Shown here piece after piece: positions 8,065 through 15,392 of a stretch of DNA of 64,000 nt (positions are counted from its first letter, which is position 1; the number at the start of each line of letters is the position of its first letter). Below the pieces are notes generated by a model that saw nothing but the letters and a program-made list of their open reading frames with translations, did no database searches and had not been told where the DNA came from. Origin of the DNA: CAWFLT01 sp963816795 (GTDB lineage Bacteria; Acidobacteriota; Vicinamibacteria; Vicinamibacterales; SCN-69-37); the NCBI GenBank assembly GCA_963816795.1, contig CAWFLT010000001.1, positions 372,001 through 436,000 on the forward strand, given 5' to 3'. The translations under genes were made by a program, and so were the position numbers.

Positions 8065-9480
8065 ATGCGCCTACAGTCTTCTGTCGCTCTCGCCATGTTG
8101 GCCACCGGTGTGGTGCTGACTGCGCAAGCCCCTGCATCGCCCGACTGGACGCAGGCCGAAGTTGAAACGCTCCGCCACTTCCAGTCGCTGCTGCGGTTCG
8201 ACACCAGCGACCCGCCCGGTAACGAGCTGCCCGCCGCTGACTACCTCAAGGCGGCCCTCGAGAAGGAAGGCATTCCGGTCCAGGTGGTCGCGCTCGAAGC
8301 CCACCGCCCCAGCATCATCGCGCGTCTGAAGGGCAACGGCCAGAAGCGGCCGCTGTTGCTGATGGCGCACACGGACGTCGTCAACGTCGATCCGAAGAAG
8401 TGGACGACGCCGCCTTTCGGCGCGACGCGCGACGGCGGCTACGTGTACGGGCGCGGCGCCGTGGACGACAAGGACAACGTCGCGGCGTCGCTGATGGTCA
8501 TGCTGCTGCTCAAGCGGCTGAACGTCCCGCTCGATCGCGACGTCATCTTTCTCGCGGAATCCGGTGAAGAAGGCAGCACACGCTTCGGCATCCAGTTCGT
8601 CGTCAATCAGCATTTCGCCGCAGTCGATGCCGAGTACTGTCTCGCCGAAGGTGGCAACGGCACGCGGCGCGGCGGACAGACGCAGTTCGTCTCGGTACAG
8701 ACGCTCGAAAAGATTCCTTACGCCGTCCAGCTCACGGCCCGCGGCGTCGCCGGCCACGGATCGGTGCCGCTCAAGACCAATCCGGTCGCGCACCTTTCGA
8801 AAGCGGTGGCGGCGATCGCCGATTGGAGTCCGCCGATTCGGCTGAACGAAACCACCAGCGCGTACTTCAAGCGGCTCGCCCAGATCTCCGCGCCGGATCT
8901 GGCCGCACGCTATCGCGACGTCCACGATCCGGCGAAGGCCGCGGCGGCCGACGCCTACTTCCAGGAGCACGAACCGCGTCACGCCTCGATGCTCCGCACG
9001 TCGGTGTCGCCCAACATCGTCCAGGCGGGCTATCGCATCAACGTCATTCCGTCCGATGCGTCGGCCACGCTCGACGTCCGCGCGCTGCCGGGCGAAGACA
9101 TGACCGCGTTTCTCGATCAGATCCGCAAAGTCGTGAACGATCCCACGGTCGAGGTCAGCCTCGGCCAGCGCGATACGCGGCCCGGCGGACCGGAAACGCG
9201 GCTGACCAGCGAAGCGTTCAAGACGATCGAGGCCGCCGTCATGCGCCACTACAAGGCACCGACGCTGCCGACGATGAGCACGGGCGCCACCGACATGGCG
9301 TACCTGCGCAACAAGGGCATTCAATGTTTCGGCGTCGGCCCGGCGATCGATCTCGAAGACGGGCCCAAAGGCTACGGGGCTCACAGCGATCAGGAACGGA
9401 TACTCGAGAGCGAGTTGTACCGCTTCCTGCGCTTTTACTGGGACGTGGTCGTCGAACTGGCGGCGACGCGGCGATCGTGA
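8065..9480 (+). CDS. M20 family metallopeptidase (secreted)
   Basis: A 471-aa M20 peptidase. It has an N-terminal signal peptide (start MRLQSS, ending near TAQAPA), a metal-binding LLMAHTDVV, the second metal aspartate in GRGAVDDKDN, the general-base pair ESGEEG, and a later dimerisation domain and closing histidine region (YGAHSDQERI). These di-zinc enzymes hydrolyse small peptides or acyl-amino acids; the substrate cannot be read from sequence. An AATAAT at 8053-8058 ends six bases before the ATG, which would give a near-leaderless transcript. The 3' end abuts a two-hairpin repeat element. Confidence 0.88.
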   Translation: MRLQSSVALAMLATGVVLTAQAPASPDWTQAEVETLRHFQSLLRFDTSDPPGNELPAADYLKAALEKEGIPVQVVALEAHRPSIIARLKGNGQKRPLLLMAHTDVVNVDPKKWTTPPFGATRDGGYVYGRGAVDDKDNVAASLMVMLLLKRLNVPLDRDVIFLAESGEEGSTRFGIQFVVNQHFAAVDAEYCLAEGGNGTRRGGQTQFVSVQTLEKIPYAVQLTARGVAGHGSVPLKTNPVAHLSKAVAAIADWSPPIRLNETTSAYFKRLAQISAPDLAARYRDVHDPAKAAAADAYFQEHEPRHASMLRTSVSPNIVQAGYRINVIPSDASATLDVRALPGEDMTAFLDQIRKVVNDPTVEVSLGQRDTRPGGPETRLTSEAFKTIEAAVMRHYKAPTLPTMSTGATDMAYLRNKGIQCFGVGPAIDLEDGPKGYGAHSDQERILESELYRFLRFYWDVVVELAATRRS

Positions 9481-10757
9481 TTAACGGCGTGGGGCCCCAC
9501 CCCCACGCCTCGGGCCCGCGCCGGTAGAGCGGCGCGGGGTGTCTGCGTCGCTGACTGCGACACCGCGAAGCGCGGGAGCGCTGAGCGCCCGAGCCGCGGG
9601 GGTGGGGCCCCGCGGCCAAAAGCGGTACGCGACAGCAACACGCCCAGGGTGATGGCGTTGATCAGCGGCACCTGGATCCACCACGGCAGCGCCGCGTGCA
9701 CCCACCAGACCTGCAGGGCCACGACCACCGGCAGGTGCACGATATAGACGAAGTACGACGCATCGGCGACGTAGCGGCTGCGGCGTGACGGCCGATCGAA
9801 GCGCGCGACGAACAGCCCCGTCCACCCCGCCACTGACAGCGTCATCGTCAGGCTCGTGGCGAAGGATGCCGCCCAGCGCAGCACGTCGGCGTGTGCCGTC
9901 GCCCACGGCCCAGCCGTCACTCGCACGGCGGCCAGGCCCGCACCGACGAGACTCGCGAGTAATCCGAGCACAAGCAGCGACCGCCAGCGCTTCGCAGCGA
10001 TCTGCAGCCAGGACGGGTGCCGAAACAGCCACCAGCCGAACGTGAACCAGAGACCGTACACCGCCATCACGGGCCAGTTCGGGGCGAAGCTGCTGTCGGG
10101 TGTGTCGACGTCCAGGCCCTGCATCGTGGCGAGGATCGGCGTGAGCAGAATCGCGATGACCACCGGAGCCGAGGCGACCGGTCATCGCCGATTCAAACAG
10201 CTGATCGACGCGTGCCAGTGCCGCACGGGCCGGTGCAGAGCGCGCGACGCGCGAGCCATCCGACAGCCGAGCGCGAGCAGCGTGATCCAGAAGAGGTAAT
10301 AGAGGAACCAGAGATGCGTCAGCCTCGTCTCGAGCACCGCCGATCCCAGCGCCAACGTGTACCACGGGAGCGAGTCGATGAGCGGCGGCAGTTCGAGCCA
10401 GCCGGTGGTGCGCCCCCCGGCGATCCAGAGCGCGCCCAGGACGAACTTCATCGGATACAGCACGACGAAGAACACCAGCAGAATGCGGCGGAGGCGATCC
10501 CACACATAGGCGCGCGTGCCGCGGCGATCGACGACGAGCGCGCCGAAAAACCCCGCCATCAGAAAGAAGATCTCGAGGCGGAAGCTGTGGAGGTAGTAGA
10601 TGAGCCAGCCCAGCGTCGGCGACGGCTCGTCGGTCCCGACCGCCCAGGCACCGCCGGGCATCACGTAGGTCAGCGTGGAGTGCAGGAGGACGCCGAGCAG
10701 CAACGCCCACGCGCGCAGGGCGTCGAGGCCGTGCCACCGTTCGGACGCTGAGGTCAC
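9435..10757 (-). pseudogene. Acyltransferase family 3 (OafA/MdoC-like) membrane protein, frame-broken
   Basis: The N-terminal half (GLDALRAWALLLGVLLHS, FFLMAGFFGALV, several membrane helices) and the C-terminal half (further helices, SYFVYIVHLPVVV) are the two ends of a membrane acyltransferase that modifies glycans or lipids. A TGA at 10182-10184 divides them. Coding potential switches near 10250 to another frame (RVDQLFESAMTGRL) and back near 10180, so two compensating indels are more likely than a nonsense mutation. The GTG start at 10757 overlaps the upstream methyltransferase stop (GTGA). The 3' end runs into a two-hairpin element, so the native C-terminus probably ends near 9620. Confidence 0.7.
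9486..9617. repeat. Two-hairpin element copies b1 (+) and b2 (-), head to head
   Basis: Copy b1: hairpin 1 pairs GGCGTGGGG (9486-9494) with CCCCACGCC (9501-9509) around loop CCCCAC; hairpin 2 pairs CCGCGCC with GGCGCGG around a variable loop; the unit ends GGTGTC at 9538-9543. Copy b2 is inverted: it starts GACACC at 9559, and its hairpin 1 pairs GCCGCGGGG (9593-9601) with CCCCGCGGC (9608-9616) around GTGGGG. The two copies lie between the convergent M20 peptidase and acyltransferase genes. Confidence 0.75.
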
Positions 10758-11506
10758 GGCCGGGTCAAGGTCGCCGCGAAACGCAGCCGCACGTAGTCCA
10801 ACGTCCAACGACCGGCCGAGTCACGCAACGCCGGTGCGCAGCGCGCAGAGATCTCGTCGAGCAGCGTGGACCGATCGGCGGGAGGCACGCTGCCGAGGAA
10901 CAGGCCGGCGAAGGTCTCGAGCCAGTCCGACAGGCTGCCCGGCAGCAGTGTCGGGCGATCGAACAACTCCAGCGAGAGAATCTGCCACCCCAGCCGGTCG
11001 AAGATGTCGCGATACTCTTCGACGTCCGCGTAATACCAGGGATTCACGCGATCGAAATCGACGCCGCGCGCCATCAGCGCGGCTCGCAGGGCCGCAATCA
11101 CTACCGCGACATTGCCGCGACCGCCGCATTCGCCAACGAAGCGGCCGCCGGGCCGGAGCGCGCGCGTCACACCTCGCACGATTGGCTCGGGCGGCCCCAT
11201 CCAGTGCAGCGCGGCGTTGGAAAACACGGCATCGAACTCGCCGACGAAGGGCAGCGCCCGCGCATTCACCACCCGCGCATCGACGCCGATCTCGCGCGCG
11301 GCCCGCACCATGTCCTCGCTCGCATCGACGCCGACGACCTCGCAGCCGAGATCCAGCAGGCGTTTGGTCAGCACGCCGTCGCCACAGCCAAGATCGAGGA
11401 TGCGCTCGCCCGGTACCGGCGCCAGCAGCTCGACCACGGGCTGCCCGAGATCGCTCACGAAGCGGGCCCGATCCGCGTACTGGCGCGCGTCCCAGGACTG
11501 CGTCAT
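10754..11506 (-). CDS. Class I SAM-dependent methyltransferase
   Basis: A 250-aa methyltransferase with the SAM-binding motif ILDLGCGDG near residues 36-44, the acidic motif II (EVVGVDAS) and the post-motif region FDAVFSNAALHWM, resembling trans-aconitate/UbiE-like enzymes. The substrate is unknown. It is the middle gene of a tightly coupled run: its ATG overlaps the upstream methyltransferase stop (ATGA at 11506-11503) and its stop overlaps the acyltransferase GTG (GTGA). This suggests the two methyltransferases and the acyltransferase are made in a fixed ratio and modify a common product (inference). Confidence 0.88.
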   Translation of the reverse strand: MTQSWDARQYADRARFVSDLGQPVVELLAPVPGERILDLGCGDGVLTKRLLDLGCEVVGVDASEDMVRAAREIGVDARVVNARALPFVGEFDAVFSNAALHWMGPPEPIVRGVTRALRPGGRFVGECGGRGNVAVVIAALRAALMARGVDFDRVNPWYYADVEEYRDIFDRLGWQILSLELFDRPTLLPGSLSDWLETFAGLFLGSVPPADRSTLLDEISARCAPALRDSAGRWTLDYVRLRFAATLTRP

Positions 11507-12193
11507 TGCTGAGCTTCACCCCCTTCATTCGCTTCATGTCTACCGATCAACAGCCGGTTTTTGGCAGTGATCTCTTCCGGGATCTTCATCGTCCAGATCT
11601 GATACCCCTGCGCCTTGAGCCGGATTGCGCGCGTCATGTCGATCGCCAGCGCGCCGTCTGCCCACCCGGAGAGATCGCCGGTGTCACAGGACGAGAGATC
11701 GTGACAGCACGGCAACACAGCAAGACTCGCGCGCGCCGCCGCCGCGCGTTCGATCACGCGATCGGTCAGCGCACCACAGGCGTGGCACGACACCACGAGA
11801 TCGCCGGCGCCGAGTGGCGACGTCGTCGAGATCCATCGATTCGAAACGAACACGGCCGGCCAGACGAGGCCATGCGGCAATGAGCGCGTCGTGCAGCGTC
11901 GCCGCCGATGGCGGAATCACGCGGTCAACGACGACGGCGGTTGGCGAGGTGTCATCGAGGAGCAGCAGCGCGTGCGCCAACAGCCCGTGGCCGCCGGCGA
12001 TATCGACAACCCGGCCGCCACGCACATGACGTCTGACCCGCTTGGCCATCTCCCAGGCTTCGTACAGTTCCTTGCGCGGCAGGCAGCCAACCTCGCAGAT
12101 CGCACGCGCCAGACGGTCAAACAGCGTCGAGTTCGGGAAGCGGCCAAGATCGTGCCGCGTCAGGCGCGCACGGGATGACAGTGAGAAGGCCAA
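11503..12193 (-). CDS. SAM-dependent methyltransferase-like protein, frameshifted
   Basis: Two overlapping reading frames together make one protein of about 228 aa: FPNSTLFDRLARAICEVG, a SAM-binding RVVDIAGGHGLLAHAL, then after a shift near 11820 LGAGDLVVSCHACGALTD, a CCHD segment and the C-terminus KIPEEITAKNRLLIG. The overall pattern is that of an uncharacterised methyltransferase group. The only start visible is a TTG at 12193, lying exactly at the edge of a repeat block, so the native start may have been lost. The last codons run through a CTTCAT-type repeat (11514-11540). The stop overlaps the next gene's ATG. Confidence 0.6.
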
Positions 12194-12423
12194 TTACCGA
12201 TTACCCATTCCCCATCGCCATCCCATGCCGCCATTCCCCATCGCCATTCCCCATTTCCCATCGCCATTTCCCATTGCCCATTCCCATCGCCATTTCCCAT
12301 TTCCCATCCGCACTTCCCATTGCCCATTTCACATTGCCATTGCCATTGCCAAATTGCCCATCAGGATTGCCGATTGCCGATGTGTTTGCCATTGCAGATT
12401 GCCGATTTCCCGATTGTCGATTA
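12194..12423. repeat. CCCATT-rich degenerate repeat ending in a third core repeat copy
   Basis: From 12194 to about 12360 the sequence is a string of CCCATT/CCATCG words with 13 CCC runs between 12204 and 12325 (GGG on the minus strand). It ends in a copy of the core CGATGTGTTTGCCATTGCAG (12378-12397) inside a 60-bp block that closely matches 7253-7311. No gene is apparent. It separates the start of the frameshifted methyltransferase from the end of the DinB gene. Confidence 0.7.
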
Positions 12424-12891
12424 CCCCCCTTTCTTCAACACCCCAATCTGCCCCCCGTGGTACGCATGGTGCTGGGCGAGGCCGTGCAGCATCACTTCAT
12501 GGCTCACGCCGGTGGCGAGCTCGCGGCTCTTCGCGCTTTGGGGCGGCGTGGTGAGCTGCTGAGGTGTCATGGCGCTGACCACCGCGACGAGCGCGGAGTG
12601 AGCGTCGAACAGCGTCTCAACGTCGCGCTGCCACGCCGCGGCGTCGTCCCCGGTCGGCGGCGGCCAGTCCCCGATCTCGGGCAACCCCGGCGGATGACCA
12701 CCGAGCCGGCGCGTCACCTCCTGCGTCCACGCCGTCAAGTGACGAACGATCTCCCAGATCGAATGGGCCGCGGGGATGGGCCGGCTGCGCGCCTGATCAG
12801 CCGTGACGTCTTTCAAGAGCGCCTGGATGGAATCGCCGTGCCACGGCTCGCCGGTGATCGCCGCGGACAGCTCGTCGATGATGAGTTTCAT
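12421..12891 (-). CDS. DinB-family metal-dependent protein
   Basis: A 156-aa four-helix-bundle protein of the DinB superfamily. The three metal-ligand histidines are recognisable: one in AAHSIWEIVRHLTAW, and the pair in the C-terminal HGLAQHHAYHGGQIGVLKK. Members include thiol-dependent transferases and damage-induced proteins of unknown role; no specific activity can be assigned. The start at 12891 gives the family length; the frame extends further upstream without support. It is divergent from the next small gene, with 51 bp between starts. Confidence 0.88.
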   Translation of the reverse strand: MKLIIDELSAAITGEPWHGDSIQALLKDVTADQARSRPIPAAHSIWEIVRHLTAWTQEVTRRLGGHPPGLPEIGDWPPPTGDDAAAWQRDVETLFDAHSALVAVVSAMTPQQLTTPPQSAKSRELATGVSHEVMLHGLAQHHAYHGGQIGVLKKGG

Positions 12892-12942
12892 GTGATCAAC
12901 ACTACATCGCCCGCTCCCCGCGAGCATCAAAGCTTGGTAGTA

Positions 12943-13287
12943 ATGGAAATCCGCCTTTCCCTCGAACCGCACGACCACCTTGTCGTCCACCTTCGTGAAG
13001 GAGAACAGGAGACGACGGTAAGCGTTCCGAAGTCGCGGCCAGGCGCCGAGACACTGCACCGGGCTCTCGAGGCAGCGCTTTCCCAAGGTTACGGGGAGTG
13101 CTTCTGGCCCGGCGTCGAAGGCGGCCAGTTCTGGTGGATGTTCCGGCGAGACGCCGAGACGCTCGAAGTGGTGGTGATGTGGAGCCGCGGCGGCGCCTCG
13201 GGCTGGGAGCACGTCTTCCGCGCCACCGACAGTGCGGCCTGGGTGGCAGACAGCCTGGCGACTGAGCTCGCCAAGCTCAGATCTTAA
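12943..13287 (+). CDS. Hypothetical 114-aa protein
   Basis: I do not recognise this gene. From ATG 12943 it encodes MEIRLSLEPHDHLVVHLREG, a glycine- and tryptophan-rich middle (FWPGVEGGQFWWMFRRD) and a helical C-terminus. It has no signal peptide or membrane segment and looks like a compact mixed alpha/beta protein. The frame stays open upstream through the CCCATT repeat back to 12175, but that part is low-complexity and not credible coding sequence. The gene ends three bases before a two-hairpin repeat. Confidence 0.6.
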   Translation: MEIRLSLEPHDHLVVHLREGEQETTVSVPKSRPGAETLHRALEAALSQGYGECFWPGVEGGQFWWMFRRDAETLEVVVMWSRGGASGWEHVFRATDSAAWVADSLATELAKLRS

Positions 13288-13290
13288 ATC

Positions 13291-13512
13291 GCGTGGGGCC
13301 CCACCCCCACGCTTCGGACGCTCGGGTCGCTCGCTACGCTCGCGCCCTCGCGGTATCTGTCGTCGCTCTTCTCCGTGTCCTCGTTCTTGATTGCTCGCGG
13401 GGCCCCACCCCCGCTCGCGCGCCGCGGCCGGCCTCACTACGTTCGGCCCGCGGCGGTCAGCTTTCTTAGTTCTTCTCCGTGTCCTCCAGCTCTTCTCCGT
13501 GTCCTCGTTCTT
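13291..13512 (+). repeat. Two-hairpin element copies c1 and c2 with CTTCTCCGTG tails
   Basis: Copy c1 runs from GCGTGGGG (13291) through CCCCACGC (13305-13312) to GGTATC (13352-13357). A tail CTTCTCCGTGTCCTC follows at about 13369. Copy c2 starts GCGGGGCCCCACCCCCGC at 13397, has a longer second hairpin (GCCGCGGCCGGCC … GGCCCGCGGCGG) and is followed by three CTTCTCCGTG(T)CCTC boxes up to 13512. There is no gene in this gap apart from the small zinc protein downstream. Confidence 0.7.
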
Positions 13513-13584
13513 CTCCCAACCCGGAACCACTCGGCGCCGTCGAACGTATGAATCACGAGATTGACCCTGGCCGGGAGAGGGAAG

Positions 13585-13767
13585 ATGTCGTTTTTGAAAC
13601 GTCTGCTCGGAAAATCCGAACCGCCCAAGACCCGCGTGCGCATCTGCGTCGAATGCGGAATGCCTATCGCGGAGCACAAAGAATGGTGCTCCATCCTGCG
13701 CGGCCAGATGGAGATGAACAGCCGCGCCGCCCAGACCGCCCCGCCAAAGGGCCAGCCTAGCAGCTAG
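13585..13767 (+). CDS. Small zinc-ribbon-like protein (60 aa)
   Basis: A 60-aa protein starting MSFLKRLLGK, with a strong GGGAGAGG ribosome-binding site upstream. C21, C24, H31 and C35 in ICVECGMPIAEHKEWC form a CxxC-H-C cluster that could bind zinc. No family is recognised with confidence. It is a short gene sitting between two clusters of two-hairpin elements (c1/c2 on the left, d1/d2 on the right), all on a 0.75-kb stretch. Codon use matches the neighbours. Confidence 0.6.
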   Translation: MSFLKRLLGKSEPPKTRVRICVECGMPIAEHKEWCSILRGQMEMNSRAAQTAPPKGQPSS

Positions 13768-13787
13768 AGCTTGCGGGCCCTGACTGC

Positions 13788-13973
13788 GACACCGCGAAGC
13801 GCGCAGCGCTGAGCGCCCGAGCCGCGGGGGTGGGGCCCCGCGCGTGGCGTTCTAACGCTTGGCCACGCGCGCGGAGAGCACGGAGAAAGGGCCAGAGGGC
13901 ACGGAGAAGAACAGTTGACACCCCGCGCCGGTGTATGGCGCGGGCCCGAGCCGCGGGGGTGGGGCCCCGCGGC
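13788..13973 (-). repeat. Two-hairpin element copies d1 and d2 (inverted) with CACGGAG tail
   Basis: Both copies read on the minus strand. d1 runs from GACACC (13788) to the GGGGTGGGGCCCC hairpin ending near 13843; d2 runs from GACACC (13917) through CCCGCGCC-GGTGTAT-GGCGCGGG to GCCGCGGGG-GTGGGG-CCCCGCGGC ending near 13973. Between them lie three CACGGAG boxes (about 13869-13910), which is the expected downstream tail of d2 on the minus strand. There is no gene between the zinc protein and the polymerase gene. Confidence 0.75.
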
Positions 13974-14045
13974 CCTAAGCAAAGAAGCGCGCCGCGCCCT
14001 GAGCGAGGCCGTATTGCGGCCGAGTCGAAGGGTTCAGTCTCGTAC

Positions 14046-15392
14046 ATGCCCGACAAGTCCGAGCCCGAGGTCCTGACGGTCGCCGGTCGCGAGGTCCCGA
14101 TCTCGAATCCGCGTAAGGTCCTCTTCCCGGACGCCGGTCTCACCAAGCTCGATCTGGCCACTTACTACATCGCGGTCGCCGATGGCGCGCTTCGGGCCGC
14201 GGGCGGGCGTCCGAACGTGCTCGTCCGCTATCCCAACGGCGTCAAGGCCGAGTTCTTCTACCAGAAGCGCGCCCCGGCCTCGCGACCCGATTGGATCGAG
14301 GTCGTCACGCTCAGCTTCCCGTCTGGCCGTACCGCCGAGGAAGTCGTGCCGCGCGACGCGGCCGCGCTCGCGTGGATGGCCAACCTCGCGTGCCTCGAGC
14401 TGCATCCCCATCCGGTGCGCGCCGACGACGTCGACCATCCGGACGAGCTGCGGGTCGATCTCGATCCAGTGCCGGGCGTCGACTGGGACCAGATTCGCCA
14501 GGTCGCGCGGGTCGTCGAAGCGACGCTTGCGGACTTCGGGCTCGTCGGATGGCCGAAGACGTCGGGATCCCGCGGCATGCACGTCAACGTCCGCATCAGG
14601 CGGGAGTGGACGTTCCATCAGGTCCGCCGCGCCGCACTGGCGCTCGCGCGCGAAGTGGAACGGCGGGCGCCGTCGCTGGCCACGAGCAAGTGGTGGAAGG
14701 AAGAACGCCACGGCGTCTTCATCGACTACAACCAGAACGCCAAGGATCGAACGGTCGCCGCGGCGTACTCCGTGCGCCCGACGCCTGACGCGCGCGTCTC
14801 GGCGCCGCTGACGTGGCCTGAGATCGACGAGTGCGTGCCCCAGGACTTCACGCTGTTAACGATGCCGGAGCGGTTCGCCGCAGGCGGCGACCGCCATCAG
14901 GGCATCGACGAGGCCGCGGGATCGCTCGAAGCGCTGCTCGAGCTGTCGGCGCGCCACGAACGCGAAGGCCAGGGCGATGCCCCGTGGCCGCCGCAGTACA
15001 AGAAGCAGCCGGGCGAACCGGCGCGCGTGCAGCCGTCGCGGCGGCGAGTACCGAAGCATCCGCTCGTCGAGATCGGCCGGGCGGAGAAGAAAGAGGATGC
15101 CCTGGCCGGCCTCGAGCGCTGGCGGACACGGCATCCGGAGGCAGCGGCCCATCTCGAACCGGCCGACGTGCTCGTCGATGCGATGCGCGGCCGCTTTCAC
15201 ACCTGGACGCGGATCCGCGTCAATCTGCAGCACGTGCCGGAGGCGATCCGGCCCGCACAGGAGGCGCTCGATCCGGACGCCGGTCCCGATATCGCCGCCG
15301 AGTGGGAAGCGGCGGTGAAGCGAAGTGAGAAGCGCGCTACGAATGGTCGCGCGACGTACGAAAGACGCGCTCGAGCTCGTAGGCCGGAGTGA
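14046..15392 (+). CDS. LigD-type primase/polymerase domain protein
   Basis: A 448-aa stand-alone archaeo-eukaryotic-primase-like polymerase of the LigD Pol type, which adds nucleotides at DNA ends during non-homologous end joining. The catalytic DxD (D138, D140 in ELRVDLDP), SGSRGMHV (172-179) and the third aspartate in VFIDYNQNAKDRTVAA (D227) are present. About 150 residues follow the usual ~300-aa domain; this tail is not recognised. It converges with an ATP-dependent DNA ligase, overlapping by 56 bp at the 3' ends. No Ku gene is in the window. The start at 14046 follows d2 by about 70 bp. Confidence 0.88.
   Translation: MPDKSEPEVLTVAGREVPISNPRKVLFPDAGLTKLDLATYYIAVADGALRAAGGRPNVLVRYPNGVKAEFFYQKRAPASRPDWIEVVTLSFPSGRTAEEVVPRDAAALAWMANLACLELHPHPVRADDVDHPDELRVDLDPVPGVDWDQIRQVARVVEATLADFGLVGWPKTSGSRGMHVNVRIRREWTFHQVRRAALALAREVERRAPSLATSKWWKEERHGVFIDYNQNAKDRTVAAAYSVRPTPDARVSAPLTWPEIDECVPQDFTLLTMPERFAAGGDRHQGIDEAAGSLEALLELSARHEREGQGDAPWPPQYKKQPGEPARVQPSRRRVPKHPLVEIGRAEKKEDALAGLERWRTRHPEAAAHLEPADVLVDAMRGRFHTWTRIRVNLQHVPEAIRPAQEALDPDAGPDIAAEWEAAVKRSEKRATNGRATYERRARARRPE

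Noticed and set aside
9481..10737. Uninterrupted 418-codon minus frame over the acyltransferase
   Set aside because: Only a short stretch near 10185-10245 reads like protein; the rest is arginine-rich shadow of the true frames.
12201..12392. 63-aa minus frame rich in G, N, M and W
   Set aside because: It is a direct translation of the GGGNAATGG repeat tract.
12175..12942. Forward frame through the CCCATT repeat joined to the 114-aa protein
   Set aside because: The N-terminal 256 codons cover low-complexity repeats and the antisense of DinB.
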